This document shows, one piece after another, positions 53,813 through 62,012 of a DNA stretch of 64,000 nt (position 1 is the first letter of the stretch; every line of letters begins with the position of its first letter). The position numbers and the translations under genes were made by a program. The notes beneath the pieces were generated by a model. That model was not told the origin of the DNA. It saw only the letters and a list, made by a program, of their open reading frames with translations, and searched no databases. Source of the DNA: Parapedobacter deserti (lineage in GTDB: Bacteria; Bacteroidota; Bacteroidia; Sphingobacteriales; Sphingobacteriaceae); NCBI RefSeq assembly GCF_042646065.1, contig NZ_JBHRTA010000008.1, forward strand, positions 62,001-126,000, read 5' to 3'.

Positions 53813-55276
53813 ATGCATATACAGCGGTCTTACACCTTCTATTTCATAAAAGTACGTTACACTTACGCCATCCTCATCACGTTGTTTGCGGGGTTTCTGG
53901 TGCTCGTTCCAGTTGCGCTACTCCTGGAGCATTACCGTGTGGACACACGGTACACTGCCATATGCCTTATTTTCGGAATGGCCGTTTGGTTTGGATGCAT
54001 CGTTTATTTTGCCGTTAAACAGACCCGGGCACGGAATGAAAGAGAGGAAATCACCTTTGTGGAAGGCGGATTTAACTCTAGGATATTCGGTGCGATACGG
54101 TACGATGATATCGAGCATTACGAAATTCGGGAAGGTCTTTCCCGTCTGAATTTTGACAAACCGGCTCCGTCGCTATTGGTATTCACCAAAGCCGGGAAAA
54201 GGTATCGCTTCGATTTACACGTGAAGCAGTACGAGAAAGAAATCCCGATTTACATGGCTTTTCTGGATGCTTTTGTCAGCCGTATCGATGCCTGGCAACA
54301 GGATGGAAGCGTCTCGGAAGCCGGTGGTATTTCGGAGGTTGGCAATGCTCCAAAGACCGGCAATGCTCCGACTCCACGCGATATACCTGTTCCACAGGAC
54401 GTGTCTGTGCCCATTCCACACGAAAAGGCGGCCACCGTAGCTACTCATGCCGAAGCGAGGGAAGCACTGGAAGGAGCTCGGAAACGGCAAAACCGGGCCA
54501 GGAACATCGTCATTCCGGTATCGCTGGTCTTTTCGGTGTTTCTTTTTATCAGAACCTGCATGCCCGACATCGTACAGAAACTAAAAACAGACCCTTTGGC
54601 GAACCTGCACCAAAATACCGCTAAGCAATACCGCAAACAGCAAAATGCGCTTCAGCGTACCATCGCGGGTGAGGGAGCGGTGTACCTGTTTAGCAACGAC
54701 CCCTCGGCCGACCTGAAACCCGTATTGATACCGAACGATGGCGTACGCGTGCCGACCGGAATTCCGGTGCTGGACGTGGCTGAAGACAGCCGCATCATGC
54801 AAGATTTTATCCGCAACAAAGATTCGCTCGGCTACCGCATCTACCTTTGGCGTGATTCCGTGCAGTTTCCCCAGATCCAGTACCACCCCCGTGCAGCCGC
54901 ACGCGAATCCAGGAAACTCTATTTTTTCCTGTATGACGAACGGGCCGAGCTGTCGTCGTTTTTCAGAATCGGGATGACCGGGGAGAGGCCCCGTGCGCCG
55001 TTCACCCTGATGTGGATGCTGGAATACGAGCATGAAGAGCAACTCCTGGAGAAAATGGTCAACAGCTTCGGTTATACCAATTTAACTGATTTGAGCTGGT
55101 TCCTCCAACGCTTTCCGGGTATTCGCTTTTACGTGGCCTCGTCTCAATTCCACGGACATACATCGGCGGATTTTTCCAAGGCGACCGAAATCGTGAAGTC
55201 GGCCTTGCACGAAAAAGGTGCGGACACCAGCGGATACGTTCAGCGAGAATTTGAAACGGGTTTGACCAAGCGATAG
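53813..55276 (+). CDS. Membrane protein of unknown function with degenerate repeat linker
   Basis: The 487-residue protein has two N-terminal helices (YAILITLFAGFLVLVPVALL, AICLIFGMAVWFGCIVYFAV), a PH-like stretch (about 80-155: ITFVEGGFNSRIFGAIRYDD, SLLVFTKAGKRYRFDL), a Gly/Pro-rich linker of imperfect repeats (about 165-205, e.g. GNAPKTGNAP), a third helix (NIVIPVSLVFSVFLFIRTC) and a C-terminal domain with no known family. It follows WG-repeat protein 1 and may anchor or pass a signal for it. This is inference from position. Confidence 0.7.
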   Translation: MHIQRSYTFYFIKVRYTYAILITLFAGFLVLVPVALLLEHYRVDTRYTAICLIFGMAVWFGCIVYFAVKQTRARNEREEITFVEGGFNSRIFGAIRYDDIEHYEIREGLSRLNFDKPAPSLLVFTKAGKRYRFDLHVKQYEKEIPIYMAFLDAFVSRIDAWQQDGSVSEAGGISEVGNAPKTGNAPTPRDIPVPQDVSVPIPHEKAATVATHAEAREALEGARKRQNRARNIVIPVSLVFSVFLFIRTCMPDIVQKLKTDPLANLHQNTAKQYRKQQNALQRTIAGEGAVYLFSNDPSADLKPVLIPNDGVRVPTGIPVLDVAEDSRIMQDFIRNKDSLGYRIYLWRDSVQFPQIQYHPRAAARESRKLYFFLYDERAELSSFFRIGMTGERPRAPFTLMWMLEYEHEEQLLEKMVNSFGYTNLTDLSWFLQRFPGIRFYVASSQFHGHTSADFSKATEIVKSALHEKGADTSGYVQREFETGLTKR

Positions 55277-55282
55277 GAGGTG

Positions 55283-55305
55283 AAAAACCCAGTTTTCAGG
55301 GATTG
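55283..55305. promoter_or_regulatory. Island operator, site B (CCCTGAAAA motif, reverse orientation)
   Basis: AAAAACCC-AGTTTTCAGGGATTG is the reverse form of the island motif (AATCCCTGAAAACTGGG on the other strand). It ends at the -33 region of the WG-repeat protein 2 gene. See sites A, C and D. Confidence 0.6.
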
Positions 55306-55333
55306 CGGTACATGGTGTTGGTCATTAGTTTTG
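55302..55333 (+). promoter_or_regulatory. Promoter of the second WG-repeat operon
   Basis: ATTG (55302-55305) stands near the -33 position, 20 bases before TAGTTTTG (55326-55333), which fits TAnnTTTG fully. ATG 55360 follows with GGGAG just upstream of it. Confidence 0.55.
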
Positions 55334-55359
55334 TGCATATAAATTATAATATAGGGAGT

Positions 55360-57828
55360 ATGAGTAAAAGATGTGCGGTGTTGTGGTGCAGTGTCTTGGC
55401 GGCGGCACTGGCCGGCATCATCGCGCCGGCCAGTGCCCAGGAGGGGACACCGGCGCGGGCGGCGCGTTTCAACGGCCATGGCTTTGCCCAGGTAACCGCT
55501 GGCGACCGTACGTTTTACATCGACCGCGTCGGCAGGCGGCTGTTTGATCGTTACATCCAAGATATCGGCGATGCCGATACCGCCGCTGCTCCGCTCGGCG
55601 TTGTAACCAAGGATGGCCGATATGGGGTACTGGCCCGATCGGGCGGTTGGGTACTACCCCCGGAATATCAGCAGATCGATACCCGGTTCGGCGCGTTCTG
55701 GAAGGTGATGAAAGACGGCAAACATTCCTTGTTCAGCAGGGATGAGGGAATGCTGCTGCCTTTTTTTGATGACGTGGGTTACCTCGATGGCCGGTATTTC
55801 GATGTCAAAACCGGAACAAAGTGGGGTGTTTATGATCGGGAGACCGGGCAGTTGGCCATTCCGGCGGAGTACGATGGTTTTGACTATTGCGGGGGATGCG
55901 GCCGGAAATCGGACTATGTGTATGCGCAGCGGGATGGAAAATGGGGCATCATGGGTTTCGACGGCCAGGTACGGGTGCCCTTTGCATACGAGCACGAGCA
56001 TTGGGGCATGCGGAGTGAAGAATGGGTACGCTCGTTTTCGAAAAACGGCCGCCCGGTAGTGGTGCATATCCCGACGGGCAAAGAGTTTTCTGCTGACGGC
56101 CGGGATCCCCTCGAAATACTCGCCGGCGGCGAGTTGGTTGTTCAGGTAAACGGCCGATACGGATTAATTGGCCACGATGCCAATGAAATACTGCCTACCG
56201 AATATGAGCGCATCACCGTGCCCAATGCCAATGATTTCCGCGGGTATCATGGTTCCTACGCCATTGTGGAGAAGGGTGGGCGCAAAGGCGTCTACCAGCG
56301 GGACAAAGGCGTGCTGATTCCGCCGCAATGGGACGACGTGAATGTATACGATGATTACTTTGCCCTCGCAAAAGACGGTCGCTGGGGACTCTATGATACG
56401 ACGGGCCGTGAACTGCTGCCCCCATCGTATACCGCAGTAACCCATGTGAACGATTATTTCTATTCGTCGGGCAGCAAGGGAATCACCATCTTCAAGACCC
56501 GCCAAAAGGCGCTGTACGGACTGTACTTTGCGGAGACCGGCCAAGTGGTTTCCCCGAAATTTCACGAAATCGACCTGGCTTCGCTTACGTACGACGGCCC
56601 GGATGCCGTGGTCGTCGGTGAATATCAGGGGGAGAAAGCCGTATACGATTTTGCGGGTAGGGAGCTGTTGTCGTTGGGCTATGAGGCGTGGTCGCTATGG
56701 GACACTTCGTCCTTGCGGTATTTTGTCGTGACCAAAGCCGATAAGCGAGGGCTATACGATACGGAGTTGCAGCGGGAGATTATCCCGCCTGGATTCGACC
56801 AGTTGCGTAAACTGCCCGGCTCGGGACCGATGGTGCTGACGGTAAACGGCGATTACGGTGACTACCGATATGGTATACGCAGGATGGACGGGCAGGAGGC
56901 TGTGCCTGCCGAATACACGGTGTACGATAGCGTCGGCGGGACGTTTGCCTTGTTATCCGGCGCCCGGAATGGTGACCCGGCCATCCTCATCGATGGCCAG
57001 GGCGGAGTGGTAACCCGGCTCCCTGCCCAGTATGCGCAATCGGTCAGGCACCCCGGTTTGGTATTGATTTCGGACGACTCCCTGCGCGCACAGCTGTACA
57101 GCCCCGCGCTCGGGAAGTCGGTATCAAACAGCAAATTTACCTTTGCCTACGCGTATGATGGCGGGACGGAAGGCGCCGTGCTGGAGCGGTTTTCGTCGTT
57201 CGGCCTCGCCTGGGTGCGGGTTGATGGCCGTTATGGCCTCCTGGACACGGCGGGCAACTGGGTGAAGGAAGCGGTGTACGATCGGGTACTGAACTTCAAC
57301 GCGCACGGCGTCGCCGTCGGTGCCAGGTATTTTCCGGCGTCCGACTGGCGATCCCAAGTGGGATATGTAGCCTATCAGTTCATCGGCAGGGACGGCCAAC
57401 CGGTTTCTAACGAAGTGTATACGGGTCCGAATGCTTTTTTGATGGATATGGACTATTTTGTAGGCGATCACTTGATCATTCGGACGACTGATGAACAGAC
57501 CGGCGGGCTGTTGGCTGGTATCGCCGACAACACCGGGCAGGTGCTGATTCCGCCGAAATATGATGGCGTGGAAGCGTTCAACAACGGGGCATATTTTTTG
57601 CTTTCGGTTGGCTACAAGTTCGGCATTGCCGATCGCAGCGGACAAATTATTCTTCCGGTGGAATTCGACAACCTATTGCTGAACCGGTACGAAAAGGGGA
57701 CTGAAATCACATTTCCTATGTTGTGTTATAGAAACGGAGAATGGCAATATTATACGGACAAGGGCGAGGTACTCCAAGTGGAGGGCGTACCCACGGGAAC
57801 ATTTACCGTAAATACCGGTTTGTGGTGA
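55360..57828 (+). CDS. Secreted WG-repeat protein 2
   Basis: The 822-residue protein has a signal peptide ending at PASAQ and about 14 WG-type repeats. Examples are DGRYGVLARSGGWVLPPEYQ, DGKWGIMGFDGQVRVPFAYE, DGRWGLYDTTGRELLPPSY and GYKFGIADRSGQIILPVEFD. It is a clear paralogue in architecture of the gene at 51395. The frame opens at TTG 55303, but ATG 55360 starts the signal peptide. The next gene (57849) follows 20 bases after the stop. Confidence 0.85.
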   Translation: MSKRCAVLWCSVLAAALAGIIAPASAQEGTPARAARFNGHGFAQVTAGDRTFYIDRVGRRLFDRYIQDIGDADTAAAPLGVVTKDGRYGVLARSGGWVLPPEYQQIDTRFGAFWKVMKDGKHSLFSRDEGMLLPFFDDVGYLDGRYFDVKTGTKWGVYDRETGQLAIPAEYDGFDYCGGCGRKSDYVYAQRDGKWGIMGFDGQVRVPFAYEHEHWGMRSEEWVRSFSKNGRPVVVHIPTGKEFSADGRDPLEILAGGELVVQVNGRYGLIGHDANEILPTEYERITVPNANDFRGYHGSYAIVEKGGRKGVYQRDKGVLIPPQWDDVNVYDDYFALAKDGRWGLYDTTGRELLPPSYTAVTHVNDYFYSSGSKGITIFKTRQKALYGLYFAETGQVVSPKFHEIDLASLTYDGPDAVVVGEYQGEKAVYDFAGRELLSLGYEAWSLWDTSSLRYFVVTKADKRGLYDTELQREIIPPGFDQLRKLPGSGPMVLTVNGDYGDYRYGIRRMDGQEAVPAEYTVYDSVGGTFALLSGARNGDPAILIDGQGGVVTRLPAQYAQSVRHPGLVLISDDSLRAQLYSPALGKSVSNSKFTFAYAYDGGTEGAVLERFSSFGLAWVRVDGRYGLLDTAGNWVKEAVYDRVLNFNAHGVAVGARYFPASDWRSQVGYVAYQFIGRDGQPVSNEVYTGPNAFLMDMDYFVGDHLIIRTTDEQTGGLLAGIADNTGQVLIPPKYDGVEAFNNGAYFLLSVGYKFGIADRSGQIILPVEFDNLLLNRYEKGTEITFPMLCYRNGEWQYYTDKGEVLQVEGVPTGTFTVNTGLW

Positions 57829-57848
57829 CATACGTTCAATTAAAAGCA

Positions 57849-58436
57849 ATGAGCGCTTTATGTGCCATTGCGTTGTTTGTGCTTGCATCGTTTTCTTCTT
57901 GTAGTTCCCCCGTTAAGCCGGAAAACTTTGAGACCACCGTCTGGAAGGTTATCCACGCGTTTCAAGACCGGGATACGGCTACGCTCAATGGACTGATATC
58001 GGAGAAAATCAAACTTGCGGTGTTATACCGGATCGGCGTTTTTGATGAATATGTGCTTATCGATTCGATTGATTTTGAGCAACCGATGCCGGATTATTTG
58101 GGTTATCCCGATATTGTTGCCGTACCCGATTCGGTTCACTATACGGAACTTCCTGTTTATGACTGCGGCGAGCTAGTATGGGATAAAACCGGACTTTTTG
58201 CGGATACCACACGGAGCGATGATAAGCTTGCCCAAACGGCGCTGAATCTTGTCAAGTATCGCGGGGACTCCATTCCCGAGGCTGAACTGGCACGTTTCCG
58301 CAACCTTGCGCAGCAGAGCCGACGGATTGTACTCGCAGGCCATGAAGATGAGGAGTTAATTTTTAACCTTACGCTGATCGCCGATAAATGGTATTTAACA
58401 TTGATTGACCGCGTCACTACCGATTGCAGTGCTTGA
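57849..58436 (+). CDS. Lipoprotein of unknown function
   Basis: The 195-residue protein begins with a lipoprotein signal (LCAIALFVLASFSSC) and is acidic with helical segments (NFETTVWKVIHAFQDRDTAT, LAQTALNLVKYRGDSIPEAE, LARFRNLAQQSRRIVLAG). No family is recognised. It is 20 bases downstream of WG-repeat protein 2 and probably in the same unit. The frame is open from 57741 inside that gene, but ATG 57849 begins the signal. Confidence 0.7.
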   Translation: MSALCAIALFVLASFSSCSSPVKPENFETTVWKVIHAFQDRDTATLNGLISEKIKLAVLYRIGVFDEYVLIDSIDFEQPMPDYLGYPDIVAVPDSVHYTELPVYDCGELVWDKTGLFADTTRSDDKLAQTALNLVKYRGDSIPEAELARFRNLAQQSRRIVLAGHEDEELIFNLTLIADKWYLTLIDRVTTDCSA

Positions 58437-58462
58437 GGCTGCGTTGTGCCGTTACTTCGTTT

Positions 58463-59737
58463 TTACAGCATTACGTCTTCTACTATACATACCCCATCTT
58501 GCAGCTCAGTGAACGAAATGACAAGCATTTGGCCGGACTCCATATATCCTTCTAATGCCACGGCTTCACCCTCGCGCTTGAGCAACACGCTGTTCGCTCC
58601 GGAGAAAAGTCCATAGTAGCGGAAGAAATGCAACCCCATCATCATGGCCTCGGCTTTACTGGTGAGCGGGAGGTACAGCTGCTTCTGGCCATGACCGCAT
58701 TGCTCACAGGGCCCGAAATCTGTAAACGTGTATATGATGCCGTTCGCAAAATGCAGGGTGTTTCTTGCACAGAAGTCTTCGGTTTGGCCCTCGGATTCCT
58801 CGAACGTTACCATTGACAGGCTTTTAAGATATTCCTCCCAGATCAAGCCGGAAGCGTGCGAGGTATCCGGCGGTGGAATGGGGGCCAGGTACGTGTCCAA
58901 GATGAAACCCGGCCGGCCGCCGTGCTCTACCCGCAGCCAATGGGATGCATGCTGGTACAGTTTCAGGTATTCGTCTGAAATCCACTTATCTTCATCGTGT
59001 TGGTAGCGGGTCACGTCGACGGTCTCACCATCCCATAACTCCTCGACGAGGATAAATTCCCCATAACTGGCACGATCGATCGAATCGGCGGTTAGCGAAG
59101 GGGCTGCATAGATGATGAGCCCATCGGGATGCCAACTGTATTTTTTTGGCATGGAATCGGGGAGTGAAGCAGCATATTCAAACCGGTAATTTTCCAATAG
59201 ATAGTCCACCGCATACGCTTGATAAGCTTCCGGAAGCTCATTGAAATCGTGTAAGTCGTACGAACCACCGTCTCTCGTGCCATCTGGAAAGACAAGCAAC
59301 TGTTCCGCCAGCAGCCTTTGGGGTTTCCCATCGGTATCGATCAACACCACCTCGACTTTCGATGGACTGATGTCGCCCTTGCAGGCTTTGCGGGTCATCA
59401 GCCAAACCTCCTTAATGCCGTCGCTATCCAAGTCCGTAATCCGTGGCGGTGCATGGAACGCAAGCTCCAGATCGACCGGACAATCCGTGATGGCGTCTTC
59501 GAACAACCATACCTCCGTCCGCGGCTTGCTATCGAGCAGCATATGTTTGGCCCGTATGGTCTGCGAACTTGTGGACGCTTCTTCATCCCACACCGGATCT
59601 GATTGCTCCAGCAGCAAAAGGTGCCGGCCTTGTGTATCCGTCCAGGTCAAGGTGTCGGGACCGGATGAATGCTGTGCGAAAACCGCGGTTGGCGATAGCA
59701 GCAGGTTTGCAAGGAAAAGTATTAGTGAAGTGCGCAT
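58463..59737 (-). CDS. Secreted protein with SH3-like region (M949_RS01915-like)
   Basis: The 424-residue protein has a signal peptide (NLLLSPTAVFAQ). The part at about 75-160 (FEDAITDCPVDLELAFHA, ITDLDSDGIKEVWLMTRKAC, KGDISPSKVEVVLIDTDG) resembles a family often labelled M949_RS01915, named after a Riemerella protein linked to surface polysaccharide. That match is from memory and moderate. An SH3-like stretch lies at about 210-290 (GLIIYAAPSLTADSIDRASY, DEDKWISDEYLKLY, HWLRVEHGGRPGFILDTYL). It is 4 bases after the small lipoprotein gene and on the minus strand. Confidence 0.65.
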   Translation of the reverse strand: MRTSLILFLANLLLSPTAVFAQHSSGPDTLTWTDTQGRHLLLLEQSDPVWDEEASTSSQTIRAKHMLLDSKPRTEVWLFEDAITDCPVDLELAFHAPPRITDLDSDGIKEVWLMTRKACKGDISPSKVEVVLIDTDGKPQRLLAEQLLVFPDGTRDGGSYDLHDFNELPEAYQAYAVDYLLENYRFEYAASLPDSMPKKYSWHPDGLIIYAAPSLTADSIDRASYGEFILVEELWDGETVDVTRYQHDEDKWISDEYLKLYQHASHWLRVEHGGRPGFILDTYLAPIPPPDTSHASGLIWEEYLKSLSMVTFEESEGQTEDFCARNTLHFANGIIYTFTDFGPCEQCGHGQKQLYLPLTSKAEAMMMGLHFFRYYGLFSGANSVLLKREGEAVALEGYMESGQMLVISFTELQDGVCIVEDVML

Positions 59738-59741
59738 ATGC

Positions 59742-60062
59742 TTATTTTAATCTTTCGAGATAAACCGTAATCGTGTCCCGTTTTCTGGGTTCCTTCATGT
59801 CCAGGGCCTTGTAACCATCAGCCTCGATGCGGACGCTGATTCTTGGGCACTTGTAACCTCCGCTCAGGAAAGCCTCGAAATAGCCGTTGCTGTCCGATTC
59901 AAAATGCCGTTGATACCCCGGGTTGGTTACTGATATCCTGGCTGTTTGGATGGGCTTCTTCGTTTCACGGTCTCTGACCGTTCCTGCCAACCTACGTAAG
60001 CAGCTACAGGAAGACACCAGTAGCACAGTTAAGATGACGAGTACTGCTAACCGGATGCGCAT
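59742..60062 (-). CDS. Small lipoprotein with carboxypeptidase-regulatory-like domain
   Basis: The 106-residue protein has a lipoprotein signal (VLVILTVLLVSSC) followed by one carboxypeptidase-regulatory-like beta domain (LAGTVRDRETKKPIQTARIS, HFESDSNGYFEAFLSGGYK, ISVRIEADGYKALDM). The same fold precedes SusC receptors, but here it stands alone. It is the first gene of the reverse unit and is controlled from the divergent site C region. Confidence 0.75.
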   Translation of the reverse strand: MRIRLAVLVILTVLLVSSCSCLRRLAGTVRDRETKKPIQTARISVTNPGYQRHFESDSNGYFEAFLSGGYKCPRISVRIEADGYKALDMKEPRKRDTITVYLERLK

Positions 60063-60085
60063 AGTTTCGTTTTTATAATTGATTA

Positions 60086-60116
60086 CAAAGTTTGCCTTTT
60101 TGCGCGTCAGGACAAA
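60086..60116 (-). promoter_or_regulatory. Promoter of the reverse unit at site C
   Basis: On the minus strand TTTG (60116-60113), a 19-base spacer and AAACTTTG (60093-60086) match the consensus except for the first base. The TTTG is the outer end of the site C dyad. Confidence 0.5.
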
Positions 60117-60136
60117 TCCCTGAATTCAGGGGTTTT
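60114..60136. promoter_or_regulatory. Island operator, site C (perfect dyad CCCTGAATTCAGGG)
   Basis: The motif AAATCCCTGAATTCAGGGG plus TTTT contains a perfect 14-base palindrome at 60118-60131. It lies between two divergent promoters, whose -33 TTTG boxes (60116-60113 minus, 60134-60137 plus) flank the palindrome at both sides. Confidence 0.7.
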
Positions 60137-60164
60137 GAGTCGAATCTTTTTTGTATTATTTTAC
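60134..60164 (+). promoter_or_regulatory. Promoter of the third forward unit at site C
   Basis: TTTG (60134-60137), a 19-base spacer and TATTTTAC (60157-60164; 4 of 6 consensus bases) precede ATG 60186. Confidence 0.45.
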
Positions 60165-60185
60165 CCCGGTCTAACACGAATTGCT

Positions 60186-61130
60186 ATGAAAACCAAACTG
60201 CCCTACTGGATGGGACTTACATTTTTAGTGTTCAGCGGTCCGGCTATCGGCCAGACCTCGGTGGAGCTGGAGGAATACGAAACCCGTAGCCTTGCCTTTT
60301 CCGGTCATATCGGCGAGGGGACGGAGATGCCGGTCACCTTTTGCCTGAATGTGGAAAATAGGTCATCCGGTCATATGGGCTGGTATTCGGTATCGGGCTG
60401 GTACCAATACGACCGTCATAAGAAGCCCATCGCCCTGGCAGGCATCTACGCCAATCAGTTAACCTTGTACCACTTCAAGCAACAAGAACCAGCCGATACG
60501 CTCGTCCATTTCCTGTACGACGACTACGATAGCTATTCCTTTTTTGATATGATAGAGAAGTATCATTCCATGGAGGGCTTTCTGGAAAAAATAACCATTG
60601 CATATGAGTACGGGACGTTTAAAAATAGTACGGTAAGTGCAAGGACGGTGAGCGGGGAATGGACCGATGGTAAAAAGCGCCTGCCCTTGCGGATCCACCG
60701 GGGCGATATGGATGTTTTGCAGCATCATAGTTTGTTGAAAATTAAATGCAAAGGCCGCGATTTCCAGGTGAATCTAAAGGCATTGGGCCTTCCCCTGTTC
60801 TACCCGGGCGACCATTCCGTTGCTGGGTACAAAGTGGTGGGGGATAAGCTACGGATTGTGCTTTCCTACGACCGCCCATCTAAAGCTTACGCTTTGGGGC
60901 ATTGCGGTGCCGGCAACGAATCGGGATTCCTTTTGCTGGAATTGGATGAAAACGGGCGCTTGCTCCGTATGGAAGACTATTTGATGGATAGTTGCCTGTT
61001 GGGCCTCAGCTCCCAGCCGGGGAATATGGACGAAAGCCGGGAGCGTTACATCGTTTCGTACGGGGATGCGCAGCGCTTTTTGGTCTTTAATAGCGAAACA
61101 ATGGAATTGAAATGGGAAGAAGGAGATTGA
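60186..61130 (+). CDS. Secreted protein of unknown function
   Basis: The 314-residue protein has a signal peptide (YWMGLTFLVFSGPAIGQ) and is rich in beta strands. WYQYDRHKKPIALAGIYANQ resembles a short beta motif found in several secreted proteins of unknown role. Other notable parts are FLYDDYDSYSFFDMIEKYHS and GHCGAGNESGFLLLELDENG. The frame opens at GTG/TTG positions upstream; ATG 60186 is chosen. The next gene starts 10 bases after it. Confidence 0.7.
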   Translation: MKTKLPYWMGLTFLVFSGPAIGQTSVELEEYETRSLAFSGHIGEGTEMPVTFCLNVENRSSGHMGWYSVSGWYQYDRHKKPIALAGIYANQLTLYHFKQQEPADTLVHFLYDDYDSYSFFDMIEKYHSMEGFLEKITIAYEYGTFKNSTVSARTVSGEWTDGKKRLPLRIHRGDMDVLQHHSLLKIKCKGRDFQVNLKALGLPLFYPGDHSVAGYKVVGDKLRIVLSYDRPSKAYALGHCGAGNESGFLLLELDENGRLLRMEDYLMDSCLLGLSSQPGNMDESRERYIVSYGDAQRFLVFNSETMELKWEEGD

Positions 61131-61140
61131 AATACCAAAA

Positions 61141-61971
61141 ATGAACGCGCTGCTGACCTATTTATTTGTGCTATCGGCTTCTGTTGTTACGTTGGCGCAA
61201 TCCACAGTAGAAGCCCGCAAAGCGGAATACAGACATCTTGATGGACGGCAACTTTATGTCAGCCGGGAAGGGAGGGAGTATACTGTGGATCTGCCTTTTG
61301 AAGAGGGTATGGGGCTTGACCTGCAGCTGTCAGGGGATGGTGAGATCCTGGTGATAAGCGGCCGCTACGAGGCGGTGCTCTATCATCCGGATTCGCTCCA
61401 AGTCAGCGGCCTGATATGCCCCGGAGAAGACGAGGAGTACCGGGAGGATGCCATAAGCGGCACCTTGGGTGGATTGCACCATGATGGTGTTTTTTTAACG
61501 GGAAATGCCGTAGGATACGGCTTGTTTTGTATGGACGTAACGGACTGGAATCGCCCTGTAGAGCTGCTGCGCGTCAGTTGCGAGCGGGAAAATAATGGCC
61601 AGCCATATCTCTTCTTGAAAGAAAGCGACCAGGGCGGGTGGGATGGTTTCGCGACAGCAAGTGATACGGCATCCTTGTCGCCCCACCTCCATGGGCATTA
61701 TACCCGCACGCTTCCGCTGCGCACCGTGTTTAGCCGGATGCAAGTGGACACGACTGCTATCTGGGATCCGCTCGAGAAGCCGATACAAACGCTTGAACTC
61801 CGGGACGCCGAGGGACATGTATTTAGGTTGAATATGCCGCGATTGGAGTGCGGTGAGGACCTCAACAATGCGGTACACACCGACCAAAAGCTTGGTTTCA
61901 CTTGTCCGAACACCGAAATTGCGGCGAGCAGCGTGAGTGCTGAAACGGAAAAATTGACAGAAAATCCCTGA
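61141..61971 (+). CDS. Secreted protein of unknown function
   Basis: The 276-residue protein has a signal peptide (LLTYLFVLSASVVTLAQ), then a beta-rich chain (YVSREGREYTVDLPFEEGMG, LVISGRYEAVLYHPDSLQVS, GVFLTGNAVGYGLFCMDVTD). No family is recognised. It lies 10 bases downstream of the previous gene, so the two are probably one unit. Its stop codon (61969-61971) lies inside the operator of the next unit (site D). Confidence 0.7.
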   Translation: MNALLTYLFVLSASVVTLAQSTVEARKAEYRHLDGRQLYVSREGREYTVDLPFEEGMGLDLQLSGDGEILVISGRYEAVLYHPDSLQVSGLICPGEDEEYREDAISGTLGGLHHDGVFLTGNAVGYGLFCMDVTDWNRPVELLRVSCERENNGQPYLFLKESDQGGWDGFATASDTASLSPHLHGHYTRTLPLRTVFSRMQVDTTAIWDPLEKPIQTLELRDAEGHVFRLNMPRLECGEDLNNAVHTDQKLGFTCPNTEIAASSVSAETEKLTENP

Positions 61972-61984
61972 AAATTGGGGTTTT
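61962..61984. promoter_or_regulatory. Island operator, site D (CCCTGAAAA motif)
   Basis: AAATCCCTGAAAATTGGGG followed by TTTT matches the island motif closely and overlaps the stop codon of the preceding gene. The -7 element of the next gene is less clear (TATTTTG at 61995-62001, or TTGTTTTG at 62004-62011). Confidence 0.6.
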
Positions 61985-62012
61985 ATGCAAGCGGTATTTT
62001 GTGTTGTTTTGG

